DNA of 64,000 nt from assembly GCA_947452315.1 (NCBI GenBank), contig CANGCX010000003.1, positions 1-64,000 on the forward strand, written 5' to 3'. The stretch is from Opitutia bacterium. GTDB taxonomy: Bacteria > Verrucomicrobiota > Verrucomicrobiia > Opitutales > Opitutaceae. A model generated the notes under the pieces. That model saw only the letters and a program-made list of their open reading frames with translations, had not been told where the DNA came from and searched no databases. The position numbers and the translations under genes are program-made. Shown here one piece after another: positions 1 to 10,355 of the stretch (position 1 is the first letter of the stretch; each line of letters opens with the position of its first letter).

Positions 1-714
1 CGTATTGGCGGTGTTTCGCGTGATGTGCCCGACGGTTGGCTCGGCCGCGTGATTGCATTTTGCGATCAGTTCGAGCCTGCGCTCGAGGAAACGTTGGCGC
101 TGCTCACGCGGAATAAGATTTTCCAAGACCGTACGGTCGGCGTCGGCATTATCACTAAAGCTGACGCGCTCGCCTACGGACTTACCGGACCTAATCTGCG
201 TGGTTCCGGCGTGGCGCTCGATCTGCGCAAAGACCGGCCTTACTCAGGCTACGAGCAGTACGAATTTGATGTTCCCGTAGGCTCGAAAGGTGATTGTTAT
301 GATCGTTATCTTTGCCGTGGTGAAGAGATGCGCCAGTCGGTGCGGATCATCCGTCAGGTCATCGCTAAATTTCCGGGTGGTGATTGGTATGCTAAGGATG
401 CGCGCAAGATTTTCGCGCCGCCTAAGGACAAAATTCTCACCTCGATGGAGGAGTTAATTAACAATTTCATGATCGTCACCGAAGGTCCCCAAATCCCGGC
501 CGGTGAAGTCTATTTTGAAGCGGAAAATCCCAAGGGGGCCCTTGGATTTTACATAGTTAGCAAAGGCGGCGGAGTACCGTGGCGCATGAAGATCCGCTCA
601 CCCTCGTTCTGCAATCTCTCCATTCTGCCCAAAGTCTGCGTCGGCACCATGATGTCCGATGTGGTTACGTTGCTCGGCTCCCTCGACTTCGTCATGGGCG
701 AGTGCGATCGTTAA
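1..714 (+). CDS. nuoD: NADH-quinone oxidoreductase subunit D (5' partial)
   Basis: C-terminal part of the 49-kDa subunit of respiratory complex I, which helps form the quinone-binding site in the peripheral arm. The reading frame is open from base 1, so the gene starts upstream of the window; the track's start at 25 is only an internal GTG. Visible family features are RIGGVSRD-like sequence at the very start, the GEEMRQSVRII segment, and the family-typical C-terminal end DFVMGECDR. It is the first visible gene of an ordered nuo operon, with nuoE starting 22 bases after its stop. nuoA, nuoB and nuoC would be expected just upstream, outside the window. Confidence 0.97.
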   Translation, partial: RIGGVSRDVPDGWLGRVIAFCDQFEPALEETLALLTRNKIFQDRTVGVGIITKADALAYGLTGPNLRGSGVALDLRKDRPYSGYEQYEFDVPVGSKGDCYDRYLCRGEEMRQSVRIIRQVIAKFPGGDWYAKDARKIFAPPKDKILTSMEELINNFMIVTEGPQIPAGEVYFEAENPKGALGFYIVSKGGGVPWRMKIRSPSFCNLSILPKVCVGTMMSDVVTLLGSLDFVMGECDR

Positions 715-736
715 GTTTTTCCGCGAACCCAGCTCG

Positions 737-1222
737 ATGAATCTCAAGCCCGAAACACTCTCCAAGATCGACGAGGTAATTACGCATTACCCGACGAAGC
801 GGAGCGCCACGCTCCCGTTGCTGCACCTCATCCAAGAGGATGTCGGACATCTCCCGCCAGACACCAGTGAATGGGTCGCCGCCAAGCTCGAGCTGCAGCC
901 GATCAACGTGCTCGAAGTGATCACGTTTTACCCGATGTTCCGGCAGAAGCCGATCGGTCGTCGACACATCAAGGTCTGCCGCACGCTTTCTTGCGCTCTC
1001 CTTGGAGGTTATAAGACCTGCGCGACCTTTGAGAAAGAGTTTCATACCCACCTCGGTGAAGTCTCGCCCGATGGTGAGGTCACGGTTGATTTCGTGGAAT
1101 GTCTCGCCAGTTGCGGCACCGCGCCGGTCGTTATGATCGACGACGAACTCCACGAGAAGGTCGACTGCGCGAAAGCGAAACAGTTGAGCGACCAGATCAA
1201 AGCCGAAGCCAAGAAACGCTGA
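737..1222 (+). CDS. nuoE: NADH-quinone oxidoreductase subunit E (24 kDa, 2Fe-2S)
   Basis: A 161-residue thioredoxin-fold subunit of the NADH dehydrogenase module carrying the N1a-type [2Fe-2S] cluster. The four ligands are visible as CRTLSC (C-x4-C) and CLASC (C-x3-C). I start it at ATG 737 (MNLKPETLSKIDEV), because the track's longer start at 659 would overlap the conserved end of nuoD. The stop is 13 bases before nuoF, as in a translationally linked operon. Length and motif layout match the family, and I see nothing abnormal. Confidence 0.96.
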   Translation: MNLKPETLSKIDEVITHYPTKRSATLPLLHLIQEDVGHLPPDTSEWVAAKLELQPINVLEVITFYPMFRQKPIGRRHIKVCRTLSCALLGGYKTCATFEKEFHTHLGEVSPDGEVTVDFVECLASCGTAPVVMIDDELHEKVDCAKAKQLSDQIKAEAKKR

Positions 1223-1235
1223 CCCCTTTCCGTCC

Positions 1236-2597
<1,362 letters not shown>

Positions 2598-2612
2598 CCC
2601 TCTCCCGTCCCG

Positions 2613-4307
2613 ATGATCGCTCCCGCTAAACCTGACCTCGTCACCGTCAACATCGACGGCCAGGAGATCGCCGTGCCGAAAGGCACCAACGTCATCGAGG
2701 CCGCGCGCCTGGTGAACGTCGACGTCCCGCATTATTGCTACCATCCGAAACTTTCGGTCGTGGGTAATTGCCGCATGTGCCTCATCGAAATGGGCATGCC
2801 CGCCGTCGATCCCGCTACCAAGGCTCCGATCATGGATCCGGCCACCGGCAAGCAGAAGATTAATTGGATCCCGCGCCCCCAGATCGGCTGTGGCACCAAC
2901 GTCTCACCTGGCCTGCACGTCAAGACGACCTCCCCTATGGTCAAAGACGCCCGCGAAGGCGTCATGGAGTTCTTACTCATCAATCATCCGCTCGATTGCC
3001 CCATCTGCGATCAAGCCGGCGAATGCAAACTGCAGGAACAAGCAACCGGTTACGGCCGCGGCTACTCCCGTTTCGTCGAACAGAAAAACGTTAAACCCAA
3101 GCGCACTCAACTTGGGCCTCGCGTTACCCTCGATGACGAGCGCTGCATTCTCTGCTCCCGCTGTATCCGTTTTTCCAAGGAAATCGCCAAAGACGACGTC
3201 CTTGGATTCGTCGATCGCGGCAGTTATTCGACTCTCACCTGTTACCCTGGCAAAAAGCTCGAAAATAATTACTCGCTCAACACCGTCGACATCTGTCCCG
3301 TAGGCGCGCTTACCAGCACCGATTTCCGTTTCAAGATGCGCGTCTGGTTTCTAAAGCAGACCAATGCCATCGACACCGAATCCTCCGTCGGCGCCAATAC
3401 GGTCGTCTGGTCCCGCGAAGGCACGATCTACCGCATCACCCCGCGTCGCAACGACGAGGTGAACGACACTTGGCTGGCCGATAGCGCCCGTGTCCTTTAT
3501 AAGGTCGTCAAAGCCGCCGATCGCCTCGCCGCCACCGAGACTATTGAAGCCCTCGTCGCTCGTGCGGCCGCGCTCTTCAAGTCCGCCCCCGGCGCCATCG
3601 CCGTCGTTGGCTCCGGACGCAGCACGCTCGAAGAACACTTCCTCACCCGCCACCTCGCCAACGCGCTGAAAGCTTCCGCGCAACTCGTGAGCCGAGTGGG
3701 GCAGGGCGACAAGCTCCTCATCTCAGCTGATCGCAATCCCAACGTGCGCGGCGCTCTCGTCACCGGTCTGATCAAGACGTTGCCCACGCAGCAACTCACC
3801 GACCTCGCCGCACAGATCGACGCCGGCAAAATCAAAGTCGTCGTCGCCATCAACGAAGACCTCTCCGCTGCCGGCCTTACCGCCGCGCAGCTTGCGAAAG
3901 TTGCCATTGTTTATCTCGGCGCCCACGCCAACGCGACCAGCGCCGCCGCTAAAGTCGTATTCCCCACGCTCACCGTGTTCGAAAAGAGCGGCACGTTGGT
4001 TAACCAACAGTTCCGTATCCAGAAGACGCTCAAGGCCGTTCCCGCGGCCGCTGGTGCAACCGACGACCTCGTTGTCCTCTCCCTGTTGGTCGCAGCCGCC
4101 GGTGGGGCCACGCTCCCCGCTGAACTCGCCTCGCTCTGGAAAGTCATCGCCGCTGAAGTGCCCGCACTCGCCACGATGAGTTTCGCCAATCTCCCCGAGA
4201 CCGGCTTGGTGCTCGATGCCACACCGTTCGCCGCGTTGCCCTTCGTCGAAGGCGAGACGCTCCACTATAAACCCGCGCAACCCGCCGTTGCCGCTGCGAC
4301 CGCCTGA
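2613..4307 (+). CDS. nuoG: NADH-quinone oxidoreductase subunit G, short form
   Basis: The 75-kDa-type iron-sulfur subunit of complex I. The N-terminal 2Fe-2S ferredoxin domain has Cys 42, 53 and 56 plus a distal Cys in IGCGTNV. The NuoG-type His/Cys cluster follows (HPLDCPICDQAGEC), then one 4Fe-4S module (CILCSRC with distal DICPVGAL). The protein has only 564 residues; Escherichia coli NuoG has about 908, so the molybdopterin-oxidoreductase-like C-terminal region is much reduced here. That Ala/Val-rich remainder (about residues 300-564) is the least conserved part. The 2Fe-2S domain also has a small insertion (DPATKAPIMDPATG). Neighbours are nuoF (15 bases upstream) and nuoH (14 bases downstream). 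Confidence 0.94.
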   Translation: MIAPAKPDLVTVNIDGQEIAVPKGTNVIEAARLVNVDVPHYCYHPKLSVVGNCRMCLIEMGMPAVDPATKAPIMDPATGKQKINWIPRPQIGCGTNVSPGLHVKTTSPMVKDAREGVMEFLLINHPLDCPICDQAGECKLQEQATGYGRGYSRFVEQKNVKPKRTQLGPRVTLDDERCILCSRCIRFSKEIAKDDVLGFVDRGSYSTLTCYPGKKLENNYSLNTVDICPVGALTSTDFRFKMRVWFLKQTNAIDTESSVGANTVVWSREGTIYRITPRRNDEVNDTWLADSARVLYKVVKAADRLAATETIEALVARAAALFKSAPGAIAVVGSGRSTLEEHFLTRHLANALKASAQLVSRVGQGDKLLISADRNPNVRGALVTGLIKTLPTQQLTDLAAQIDAGKIKVVVAINEDLSAAGLTAAQLAKVAIVYLGAHANATSAAAKVVFPTLTVFEKSGTLVNQQFRIQKTLKAVPAAAGATDDLVVLSLLVAAAGGATLPAELASLWKVIAAEVPALATMSFANLPETGLVLDATPFAALPFVEGETLHYKPAQPAVAAATA

Positions 4308-4321
4308 ACCGAAGCGCCGCC

Positions 4322-5482
4322 ATGTTCGACTTCTACTTCGAAATTCCGCTCGTCATCCGCCTGATTTTGCAAGGCCTCGCCGTGATTATGGTGATCTTCC
4401 CGATTGCCGGCGCGTGCTCGATGGCCGAGCGCAAGATCGCCGCCTGGATTCAAGATCGCCCTGGCCCTAATCGTGCCGTTGTGCCGTGGGTTGCATGGAT
4501 TCCGTTCATTGGTAAATTCCTCCAGCGTCTAGGCGTGTTTCACGTCATGGCTGATGGCGGCAAGATGTTGTTTAAGGAAGATTCACTGCCTGGGCATGTG
4601 AACAAATTTTACTTCGTGCTCGCGCCCATCGTCGCGATGATTCCCGCGCTCACGACCGTTGTTGCGGTGCCTTTTGGCGCGTATTTCGATACAGCAGGCA
4701 AATTAATACCTCTCGGGCTTGCGCCGTTTGATATCGGTATGTTGGCCGTGTTCGCGGTGTCATCGCTGGGAGTTTACTCCGCGATTCTCGCCGGCTGGGC
4801 TTCTAATTCCAAATACCCATTCCTCGGTAGCGTGCGTGCCTCCGCGCAGCTTATTTCTTACGAACTTTCTATGACGCTTGCTGTGCTCCCGGTATTTCTC
4901 TGGGTCAATGCGCCCGGCACCGAAGGCACGATGGGCTTCGCCCGCGTCGTCGAGTTCCAAAGCCAGCCCGGTTTCCTTGGGGGCATGTGGTTTGGTTTCT
5001 TGATGCCGATCTCGGCCTTTATTTTTCTCGTCGCGCTCTTCGCGGAAACGAATCGCCAGCCGTTCGATACCGTTGAATCCGAGTCCGATCTGGTCGGCAG
5101 TTTTCACACCGAGTATGGCGCGTTTAAATGGGGTCTGTTCTTCGTCGCGGAGTATTCGCACATGATCGTGGGCTCCGGTGTGTTTATGCTGCTCTTCGGC
5201 GGTGGTTGGAACCCGCTCCCATGGGTCTCGCTCGCCACGGCCGTAGAGTTCCTCGGCACCTTCCTGCCCTTTGCGCATGCGCCGCTTTTCGTTGGAATTT
5301 TGTCCATCGCCATCTTCATGGGCAAGGTGCTCGCGATGATCTTCTTCTTCATGTGGGTGCGCTGGACGCTCCCGCGTTTCCGCTACGATCAAGTCATGAA
5401 GATTGGCTGGCAGAAATTGCTACCGCTCTCCATCGCCAACCTCCTCTTCTACGCGATCGCGATCGCGTTGATCCAAAAGTAA
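4322..5482 (+). CDS. nuoH: NADH-quinone oxidoreductase subunit H (membrane)
   Basis: A 386-residue polytopic subunit at the junction of the peripheral and membrane arms of complex I. It contributes to the quinone chamber. The conserved loop motif MAERKIAAWIQDRPGPNR follows the first transmembrane helix, and the family motif AETNRQPFDTVESESDLVGSF lies around residues 240-260. Roughly eight or more hydrophobic helices can be counted. It lies in the standard operon position between nuoG and nuoI. Confidence 0.97.
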   Translation: MFDFYFEIPLVIRLILQGLAVIMVIFPIAGACSMAERKIAAWIQDRPGPNRAVVPWVAWIPFIGKFLQRLGVFHVMADGGKMLFKEDSLPGHVNKFYFVLAPIVAMIPALTTVVAVPFGAYFDTAGKLIPLGLAPFDIGMLAVFAVSSLGVYSAILAGWASNSKYPFLGSVRASAQLISYELSMTLAVLPVFLWVNAPGTEGTMGFARVVEFQSQPGFLGGMWFGFLMPISAFIFLVALFAETNRQPFDTVESESDLVGSFHTEYGAFKWGLFFVAEYSHMIVGSGVFMLLFGGGWNPLPWVSLATAVEFLGTFLPFAHAPLFVGILSIAIFMGKVLAMIFFFMWVRWTLPRFRYDQVMKIGWQKLLPLSIANLLFYAIAIALIQK

Positions 5483-5501
5483 TTTTCAACCGAACCGCGC
5501 C

Positions 5502-6044
5502 ATGGCCGTCATCACCGTCGAACGAAAGCCGCTCACTTTTCTCGAGCGCACCTATCTCCCGCAGATCGCCGGCGGGTTGAAGACGACTTTCAAGCATCTC
5601 ATAGCGCCGAAAAAAACGCTCGAATATCCTGAGCAACGTCCGGCGATCCCCGTCGGTTACCGCGGCGTGCCGACGCTTGTGAAGGATCCCAACGGTCGTG
5701 AGAAATGCGTCTCCTGCCAACTCTGCGAATTTGTCTGCCCGCCTAAAGCGATCCGTATCACCCCTGGTGAGATTCCCGCCGATCAGGCTGACCGCGCGCA
5801 CGTCGAGAAAGGTCCGCAAGCTTTCGACATCGACATGCTGCGCTGCATTTACTGTGGCCTGTGTCAGGAAGTTTGTCCTGAGGAAGCGATCTTTCTTCAG
5901 AACCAATTTTCGATGTCTGGCTACACCCGCGCCGAGATGGTGAACCATAAGGACCGCCTCTACGAACTTGGCGGAACATTGCCCGACGCCCACCATAAAT
6001 GGGATAAGAAAAAAGCCGCCGAAGAACACGGGAACACCCACTAA
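5502..6044 (+). CDS. nuoI: NADH-quinone oxidoreductase subunit I (two 4Fe-4S)
   Basis: This 180-residue ferredoxin-like subunit carries the N6a/N6b [4Fe-4S] clusters that pass electrons towards NuoB. Both binding motifs are intact: CVSCQLCEFVCPPKAI and CIYCGLCQEVCPEEAI. The N-terminus has an amphipathic stretch before the first cluster, as usual. The gap to nuoJ (64 bases) is larger than the others in this operon. Confidence 0.97.
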   Translation: MAVITVERKPLTFLERTYLPQIAGGLKTTFKHLIAPKKTLEYPEQRPAIPVGYRGVPTLVKDPNGREKCVSCQLCEFVCPPKAIRITPGEIPADQADRAHVEKGPQAFDIDMLRCIYCGLCQEVCPEEAIFLQNQFSMSGYTRAEMVNHKDRLYELGGTLPDAHHKWDKKKAAEEHGNTH

Positions 6045-6108
6045 TCCACCGTTGCCCGTTCTTCGCTCTGCCTGCATCACCGAACTTTTTAAGCCCGACC
6101 CGACCGAC

Positions 6109-6621
6109 ATGGCCCAATTCCTTTTCCTGCTTTTCGCGATCTTTACGGTGCTCTGCGCCGTGGGAGTCGTCGTGAACAAGAACGCCGTTAACGCGTCCAT
6201 CTGCCTTATTCTTTGCCTAGTCGGCGTCGCTGGACTCTTCGTCCAGCTCGATGCCTACCTTTTAGCTTTCGTGCTTCTGTTGGTCTACGCGGGCGCGGTA
6301 GCTGCTTTGTTTTTATTCATCGTTATGTTGCTCGACGTGCAGGGCAAAGAAAGCTTCGGCCTCCGCGGCTTCCGTACGATCGCGGGTTTTGTAGCCTTCG
6401 CGCTCTTGCTCGCCGGTATCGGCAGTGTTGCGTTGAAGGGCCAAATTGTAAGTTCGCCCCCAGTTAGTGTTGCTGAAGGTGCGCAGCTCAAACTTTACGC
6501 TTACCAATTGTTCACGACCTACCTGTTGCCCGTGCAGATCATCGGTTTCCTCCTGTTGATCTCGATGCTCGGCGTGATCGTGCTCAGTAAGAAACACGAA
6601 ATCGCGGAGGATGCCAAATGA
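6109..6621 (+). CDS. nuoJ: NADH-quinone oxidoreductase subunit J (membrane)
   Basis: A 170-residue membrane-arm subunit with about five hydrophobic helices. The conserved segment [20 protein letters not shown] is characteristic of NuoJ/ND6. I start it at ATG 6109 ([14 protein letters not shown]); the track start at 5968 lies inside nuoI and would add a hydrophilic extension foreign to the family. Its stop overlaps the nuoK start by four bases (ATGA), indicating translational coupling. Confidence 0.95.
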   Translation: MAQFLFLLFAIFTVLCAVGVVVNKNAVNASICLILCLVGVAGLFVQLDAYLLAFVLLLVYAGAVAALFLFIVMLLDVQGKESFGLRGFRTIAGFVAFALLLAGIGSVALKGQIVSSPPVSVAEGAQLKLYAYQLFTTYLLPVQIIGFLLLISMLGVIVLSKKHEIAEDAK

Positions 6622-6926
6622 TGACCGCTAGCCTCAACGCCTACGTTATCGTCAGTGCTGTGCTCTTTGCCATTGGCTTTTTTGGGGTGCTTGTCCGCCG
6701 CAACACCTTGATCGTCTTCATGAGTCTGGAGCTTATGCTCATTGCCTCGACGCTCGCGCTCGTCGCCTTCTCCCGCGTCAATGGCACAATGGATGGTAAC
6801 GTATTTGTCTTCTTCATCCTCACCGTCGCGGCCGCTGAGGTCGCTGTCGGTCTCGCTATCATCGTCGCGCTCTTTCGCCGCCGCCATACGGTGCAGATTG
6901 ACCAGCTCGACACCCTGAAGAACTGA
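6618..6926 (+). CDS. nuoK: NADH-quinone oxidoreductase subunit K (membrane)
   Basis: A 102-residue membrane-arm subunit (ND4L type) with three transmembrane helices. The buried glutamates used in proton transfer are visible in MSLELMLIA and [18 protein letters not shown]. It begins at ATG 6618, with an alternative ATG directly after, inside the last codon of nuoJ. nuoL follows five bases later. The length equals the family norm. Confidence 0.96.
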   Translation: MMTASLNAYVIVSAVLFAIGFFGVLVRRNTLIVFMSLELMLIASTLALVAFSRVNGTMDGNVFVFFILTVAAAEVAVGLAIIVALFRRRHTVQIDQLDTLKN

Positions 6927-6931
6927 CGCCG

Positions 6932-8815
6932 ATGACCATGCTCCAGCACGCTCTCCTTGTTTTGCTGCTCCCGCTCGCTTCGGCGGCGGCGATCGCGCTT
7001 TTCCTGCGCCGCTCCGGTGGTGTCGCCTCGATTTTATCAACGGCCACGGCGGCCGCGATCGCAGGCTTCGCCCTTCTTCTCGCGCTCAATAATGAACGCT
7101 TCAGCGAATCCTTCGAGTGGCTCCGCTTAGGTAACTTCGCCCTTTCGATCGGCTTTAAATTTGATGACCTCGCCGCGCTGATGTTGGTGATCGTCGGCAT
7201 CGTCGGCCTCTGCGTCCACGTCTTCTCGCTCGGCTACATGCACGAGGATGCGGCCAAGGCCCGCTACTTCGGCGGGCTCTCGATCTTCATGTTTTCGATG
7301 CTCGGTATCGTGTTCGCCGACAATCTTTTCATGATGTTCATTTTCTGGGAGCTCGTTGGTTTTAGCTCCTACTTGCTCATCAATCACTGGCATGAAAACG
7401 CCGCGCCCGCCGCCGCTTCCAAAAAAGCCTTCATTGCCAACCGCGTCGGTGACTTTGGTTTTCTGCTCGGCATCGTGATGTGCTACTGGGCTAACGGCAC
7501 CGTTAACTTCACCGAGCTCGCCAGCAAGGCTGACACGCACGTCCTCGTCATCAGCACTGCGATTCCTTTACTCCTGTTCTGCGGCGCGGTCGGCAAGTCC
7601 GCCCAGCTTCCCCTCCAAGTCTGGCTCCCTGATGCCATGGAAGGCCCGACGCCCGTCTCCGCCCTCATCCACGCCGCCACGATGGTCGCTGCCGGTATTT
7701 ACATGCTGTGCCGCATCAATGTCCTTATGGTGCCCGATGCCCTCACCGTCATCATGTGGACCGGTACCGCGACAGCTCTTTACGCCGCCCTCTGCGCCAT
7801 CGTACAGAGCGATATTAAGAAAGTGTTGGCGTACTCCACGCTTTCACAACTTGGCTACATGGTCGCCGCCTTCGGCCTCGGCTCCTTGACCGTTTCGCAC
7901 GCTCACGGCGCGGATACCCACACGGTCGTCCTCGCTGCTGGCGTCGGTGCAGCGATGTTCCATCTTACCACCCACGCCTTCTTTAAGGCCCTGATGTTCC
8001 TAGGTTCCGGCTCCGTCATCCACGGCTGCCATCACGAACAAAACATCTTCCGCATGGGCGGTCTCGCGAAGAAAATGCCGTTCACCTTCGTTACCTTCAC
8101 ACTTGGCGTGGCGGCGATCATTGGTTTTCCGTTTCTCGCCGGCTTCTTCTCCAAAGACGCGATACTTTACCTCGCCTTCGCTAACAACAAGGCCGTCTTC
8201 GCGGTCCTCGCACTCACGGCGGTTCTCACCTCACTTTATATGGTGCGCCTCTGGAAAATCACCTTCCTCGGCGTTGCGCGCTCCGATGCCGCGTCGCACG
8301 CGCACGAAGGCGGTCTCACTCTCACGGCCCCGCTACTCGTGCTCGCACTTCTCACCGTGATTGGCGGCTACACGGGGATTTACCCCGATGTATTCTCCGG
8401 CATTTTCGATCTCATTCCTGAGGCGCACGGTTCCGATCACACCGTAATCTTGCTCACCAGTCTTGCGGTCATGGTGCTTGGCGCAGGCGCTTCGCTCGCA
8501 CTCTACGGTTCCACGGCGACGGATTCGCTCCAGCAAAAATCTCCCGGACTCTTCGGCGCGCTCACCGGCCTGCAACTCTCCTTCGACCGCGGATACGAGT
8601 ACTACGTCGCGAAAGTTCAGCAGCGCTTTGCGTTATTCCTCAATTTTCTTGAACAAATATTTCTCGCCGGCCTCATCGTGCGCGGTCTTGCCGGTATTGT
8701 CGGGCTGTTCGGCCTCGGGGCCCGTGCGCTCCACGTCGGTCGTCTTAACGTTTACGTTTATTGGTTCCTGCTCGGCATCGTGATCCTCTGGATCTACGCG
8801 ACCTTCAATTTCTGA
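6932..8815 (+). CDS. nuoL: NADH-quinone oxidoreductase subunit L (antiporter-like)
   Basis: This 627-residue, Mrp-antiporter-like subunit is the distal proton channel of complex I. It carries the proton-translocating family core (FWELVGFSSYLLI; VWLPDAMEGPTPVSALIHA; LAYSTLSQLGYMVAAFG). The C-terminal region after about residue 500 corresponds to the lateral helix and final transmembrane segment typical of NuoL. It is placed between nuoK and nuoM with spacings of 5 and 7 bases. Confidence 0.96.
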   Translation: MTMLQHALLVLLLPLASAAAIALFLRRSGGVASILSTATAAAIAGFALLLALNNERFSESFEWLRLGNFALSIGFKFDDLAALMLVIVGIVGLCVHVFSLGYMHEDAAKARYFGGLSIFMFSMLGIVFADNLFMMFIFWELVGFSSYLLINHWHENAAPAAASKKAFIANRVGDFGFLLGIVMCYWANGTVNFTELASKADTHVLVISTAIPLLLFCGAVGKSAQLPLQVWLPDAMEGPTPVSALIHAATMVAAGIYMLCRINVLMVPDALTVIMWTGTATALYAALCAIVQSDIKKVLAYSTLSQLGYMVAAFGLGSLTVSHAHGADTHTVVLAAGVGAAMFHLTTHAFFKALMFLGSGSVIHGCHHEQNIFRMGGLAKKMPFTFVTFTLGVAAIIGFPFLAGFFSKDAILYLAFANNKAVFAVLALTAVLTSLYMVRLWKITFLGVARSDAASHAHEGGLTLTAPLLVLALLTVIGGYTGIYPDVFSGIFDLIPEAHGSDHTVILLTSLAVMVLGAGASLALYGSTATDSLQQKSPGLFGALTGLQLSFDRGYEYYVAKVQQRFALFLNFLEQIFLAGLIVRGLAGIVGLFGLGARALHVGRLNVYVYWFLLGIVILWIYATFNF

Positions 8816-8822
8816 TCCTGCG

Positions 8823-10343
8823 ATGAGCACTCTGCCTTTCGATCCTCTCCTCGCCGCCATCTTCGCGCCGCTTGCCGTCGCGTTGGCCATCGCGTGCGGA
8901 CTGCCCAAGCGCTTCTCTGTGAAGCTCGCCTATGTAGGCTTTGGCCTGCCGCTGCTGCTTGCGCTGCATGTTTGGTTTTATTACGGCACTGCAGCGCAGA
9001 CGCATGGTTACGCGTTCCTCACGTCGTATTCCACCGGCTTGGATAGCCTCGGTATTGGCCTTAAACTCGGCCTTAACGGCATTTCGCTCCCGCTCTTCGT
9101 GCTCGCCGGTATCGTCGGTTTCGCTGCCGGTCTTTACGCCATTCAGTCCGGCGCCGAACGTCTGAAAATTTACCTCATGCTCTTGCTCGTGATGCAAGGC
9201 GGCTTGATGGGCGTGTTCGCCAGTGTGGATATCTTCTTCTTCTATTTCTTCCACGAACTCGCTCTCATCCCAACATTTATCATGGTCGGCATCTGGGGTG
9301 GCCGTGACCGTAACTACGCGGCCATGAAGCTCACGATCTATCTGACGCTCGGAGCGATGCTTTCTCTCATCGGCCTGATCGCTCTCTATGTTAAAAGCGG
9401 CGCTCACAGCTTTGACCTAATCGAACTCCGCCGCGTGATCGCCGCCCAACCTCTTGAGGTCACGGTGCAACATAACATCTTCGGCCTTCTCGCCCTCGGC
9501 TTCGGTATTCTCGTTTCCCTTTGGCCGCTCCACACGTGGGCCCCGCTCGGTTACGGCGCTGCGCCGAGTTCGGCCGCTATGCTTCACGCTGGTGTACTTA
9601 AAAAATTCGGCCTCTACGGCCTGATCCAGATCGCGCTCCCGCTTTTGCCCGCTGGGCTCATCCAGTGGTCGCACCCGCTCGCCTGGCTCGCCGTTGTCGG
9701 CAATGTCCTTGTGATTGGCTTTGTCACTATAGCCCAACGAGACCTCAAGCAGATGGTTGGTTACAGCTCCGTGATGCACATGGGCTATGCGTTTCTCGGC
9801 ATTGCCGCGGGTTCGACTCTCGGTGTAGGTGGTGTCGTCCTGCTCATGGTCGCGCACGGCCTTTCGGTCGCGCTGATGTTCCTGCTGACTACGAGTGTTT
9901 ATCACCGCACGCACACCTTCGCGCTCGATGAGATGGGCGGCCTCGCGCAAAAGGCCCCGATTTTGTCGGCGCTCTTTGTTGCCGCGACGTTCGCCGGCAT
10001 CGGCTTGCCCGGCTTCGCCAACTTCTGGGGTGAACTCACCATCTTCGTCGCGCTCTGGAAATTTTCTCCCCTAATTACGGCCCTTGCCGTCGCCGGAGTC
10101 GTGATTTCAGCGGTTTACGGTCTGCGTGCCGCTGCCCGTGTCTTCTTTGGCCCTGCTACACCGGAGTTCTCTAAGATTGCCTCCGAGCATCCGGTTTCCG
10201 ACCTCCGCTGGAGTGAACGTCTCCCGGCCCTGATTCTTCTCGCTGCTCTCATGTTCATCGGCTTCTGGCCGAAGTCCCTCTCCACCGCCCTCGACGCTAC
10301 GCTCTCGCCCGCGCCCGCCGCGCAGGTCGGCGCCGTCAAGTAA
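8823..10343 (+). CDS. nuoM: NADH-quinone oxidoreductase subunit M (antiporter-like)
   Basis: A 506-residue, roughly 14-helix antiporter-like subunit of the complex I membrane arm. Family hallmarks are the Glu-bearing FFYFFHELALIPTFIMVG segment, PLHTWAPLGYGAAPSSAAML with the conserved Lys-containing AGVLKKFGLYGL, and QRDLKQMVGYSSVMHMGY. The LPDAH-type loop of many NuoM proteins is replaced by WAPLGYGAAP. It lies 7 bases after nuoL and 12 bases before nuoN. Confidence 0.96.
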   Translation: MSTLPFDPLLAAIFAPLAVALAIACGLPKRFSVKLAYVGFGLPLLLALHVWFYYGTAAQTHGYAFLTSYSTGLDSLGIGLKLGLNGISLPLFVLAGIVGFAAGLYAIQSGAERLKIYLMLLLVMQGGLMGVFASVDIFFFYFFHELALIPTFIMVGIWGGRDRNYAAMKLTIYLTLGAMLSLIGLIALYVKSGAHSFDLIELRRVIAAQPLEVTVQHNIFGLLALGFGILVSLWPLHTWAPLGYGAAPSSAAMLHAGVLKKFGLYGLIQIALPLLPAGLIQWSHPLAWLAVVGNVLVIGFVTIAQRDLKQMVGYSSVMHMGYAFLGIAAGSTLGVGGVVLLMVAHGLSVALMFLLTTSVYHRTHTFALDEMGGLAQKAPILSALFVAATFAGIGLPGFANFWGELTIFVALWKFSPLITALAVAGVVISAVYGLRAAARVFFGPATPEFSKIASEHPVSDLRWSERLPALILLAALMFIGFWPKSLSTALDATLSPAPAAQVGAVK

Positions 10344-10355
10344 CGCTTCACCGCA

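Noticed and set aside
5394-6200. 268-residue minus-strand ORF over nuoI
   Set aside because: nuoI has both 4Fe-4S motifs intact on the plus strand and fits the operon, so the minus-strand frame is a shadow.
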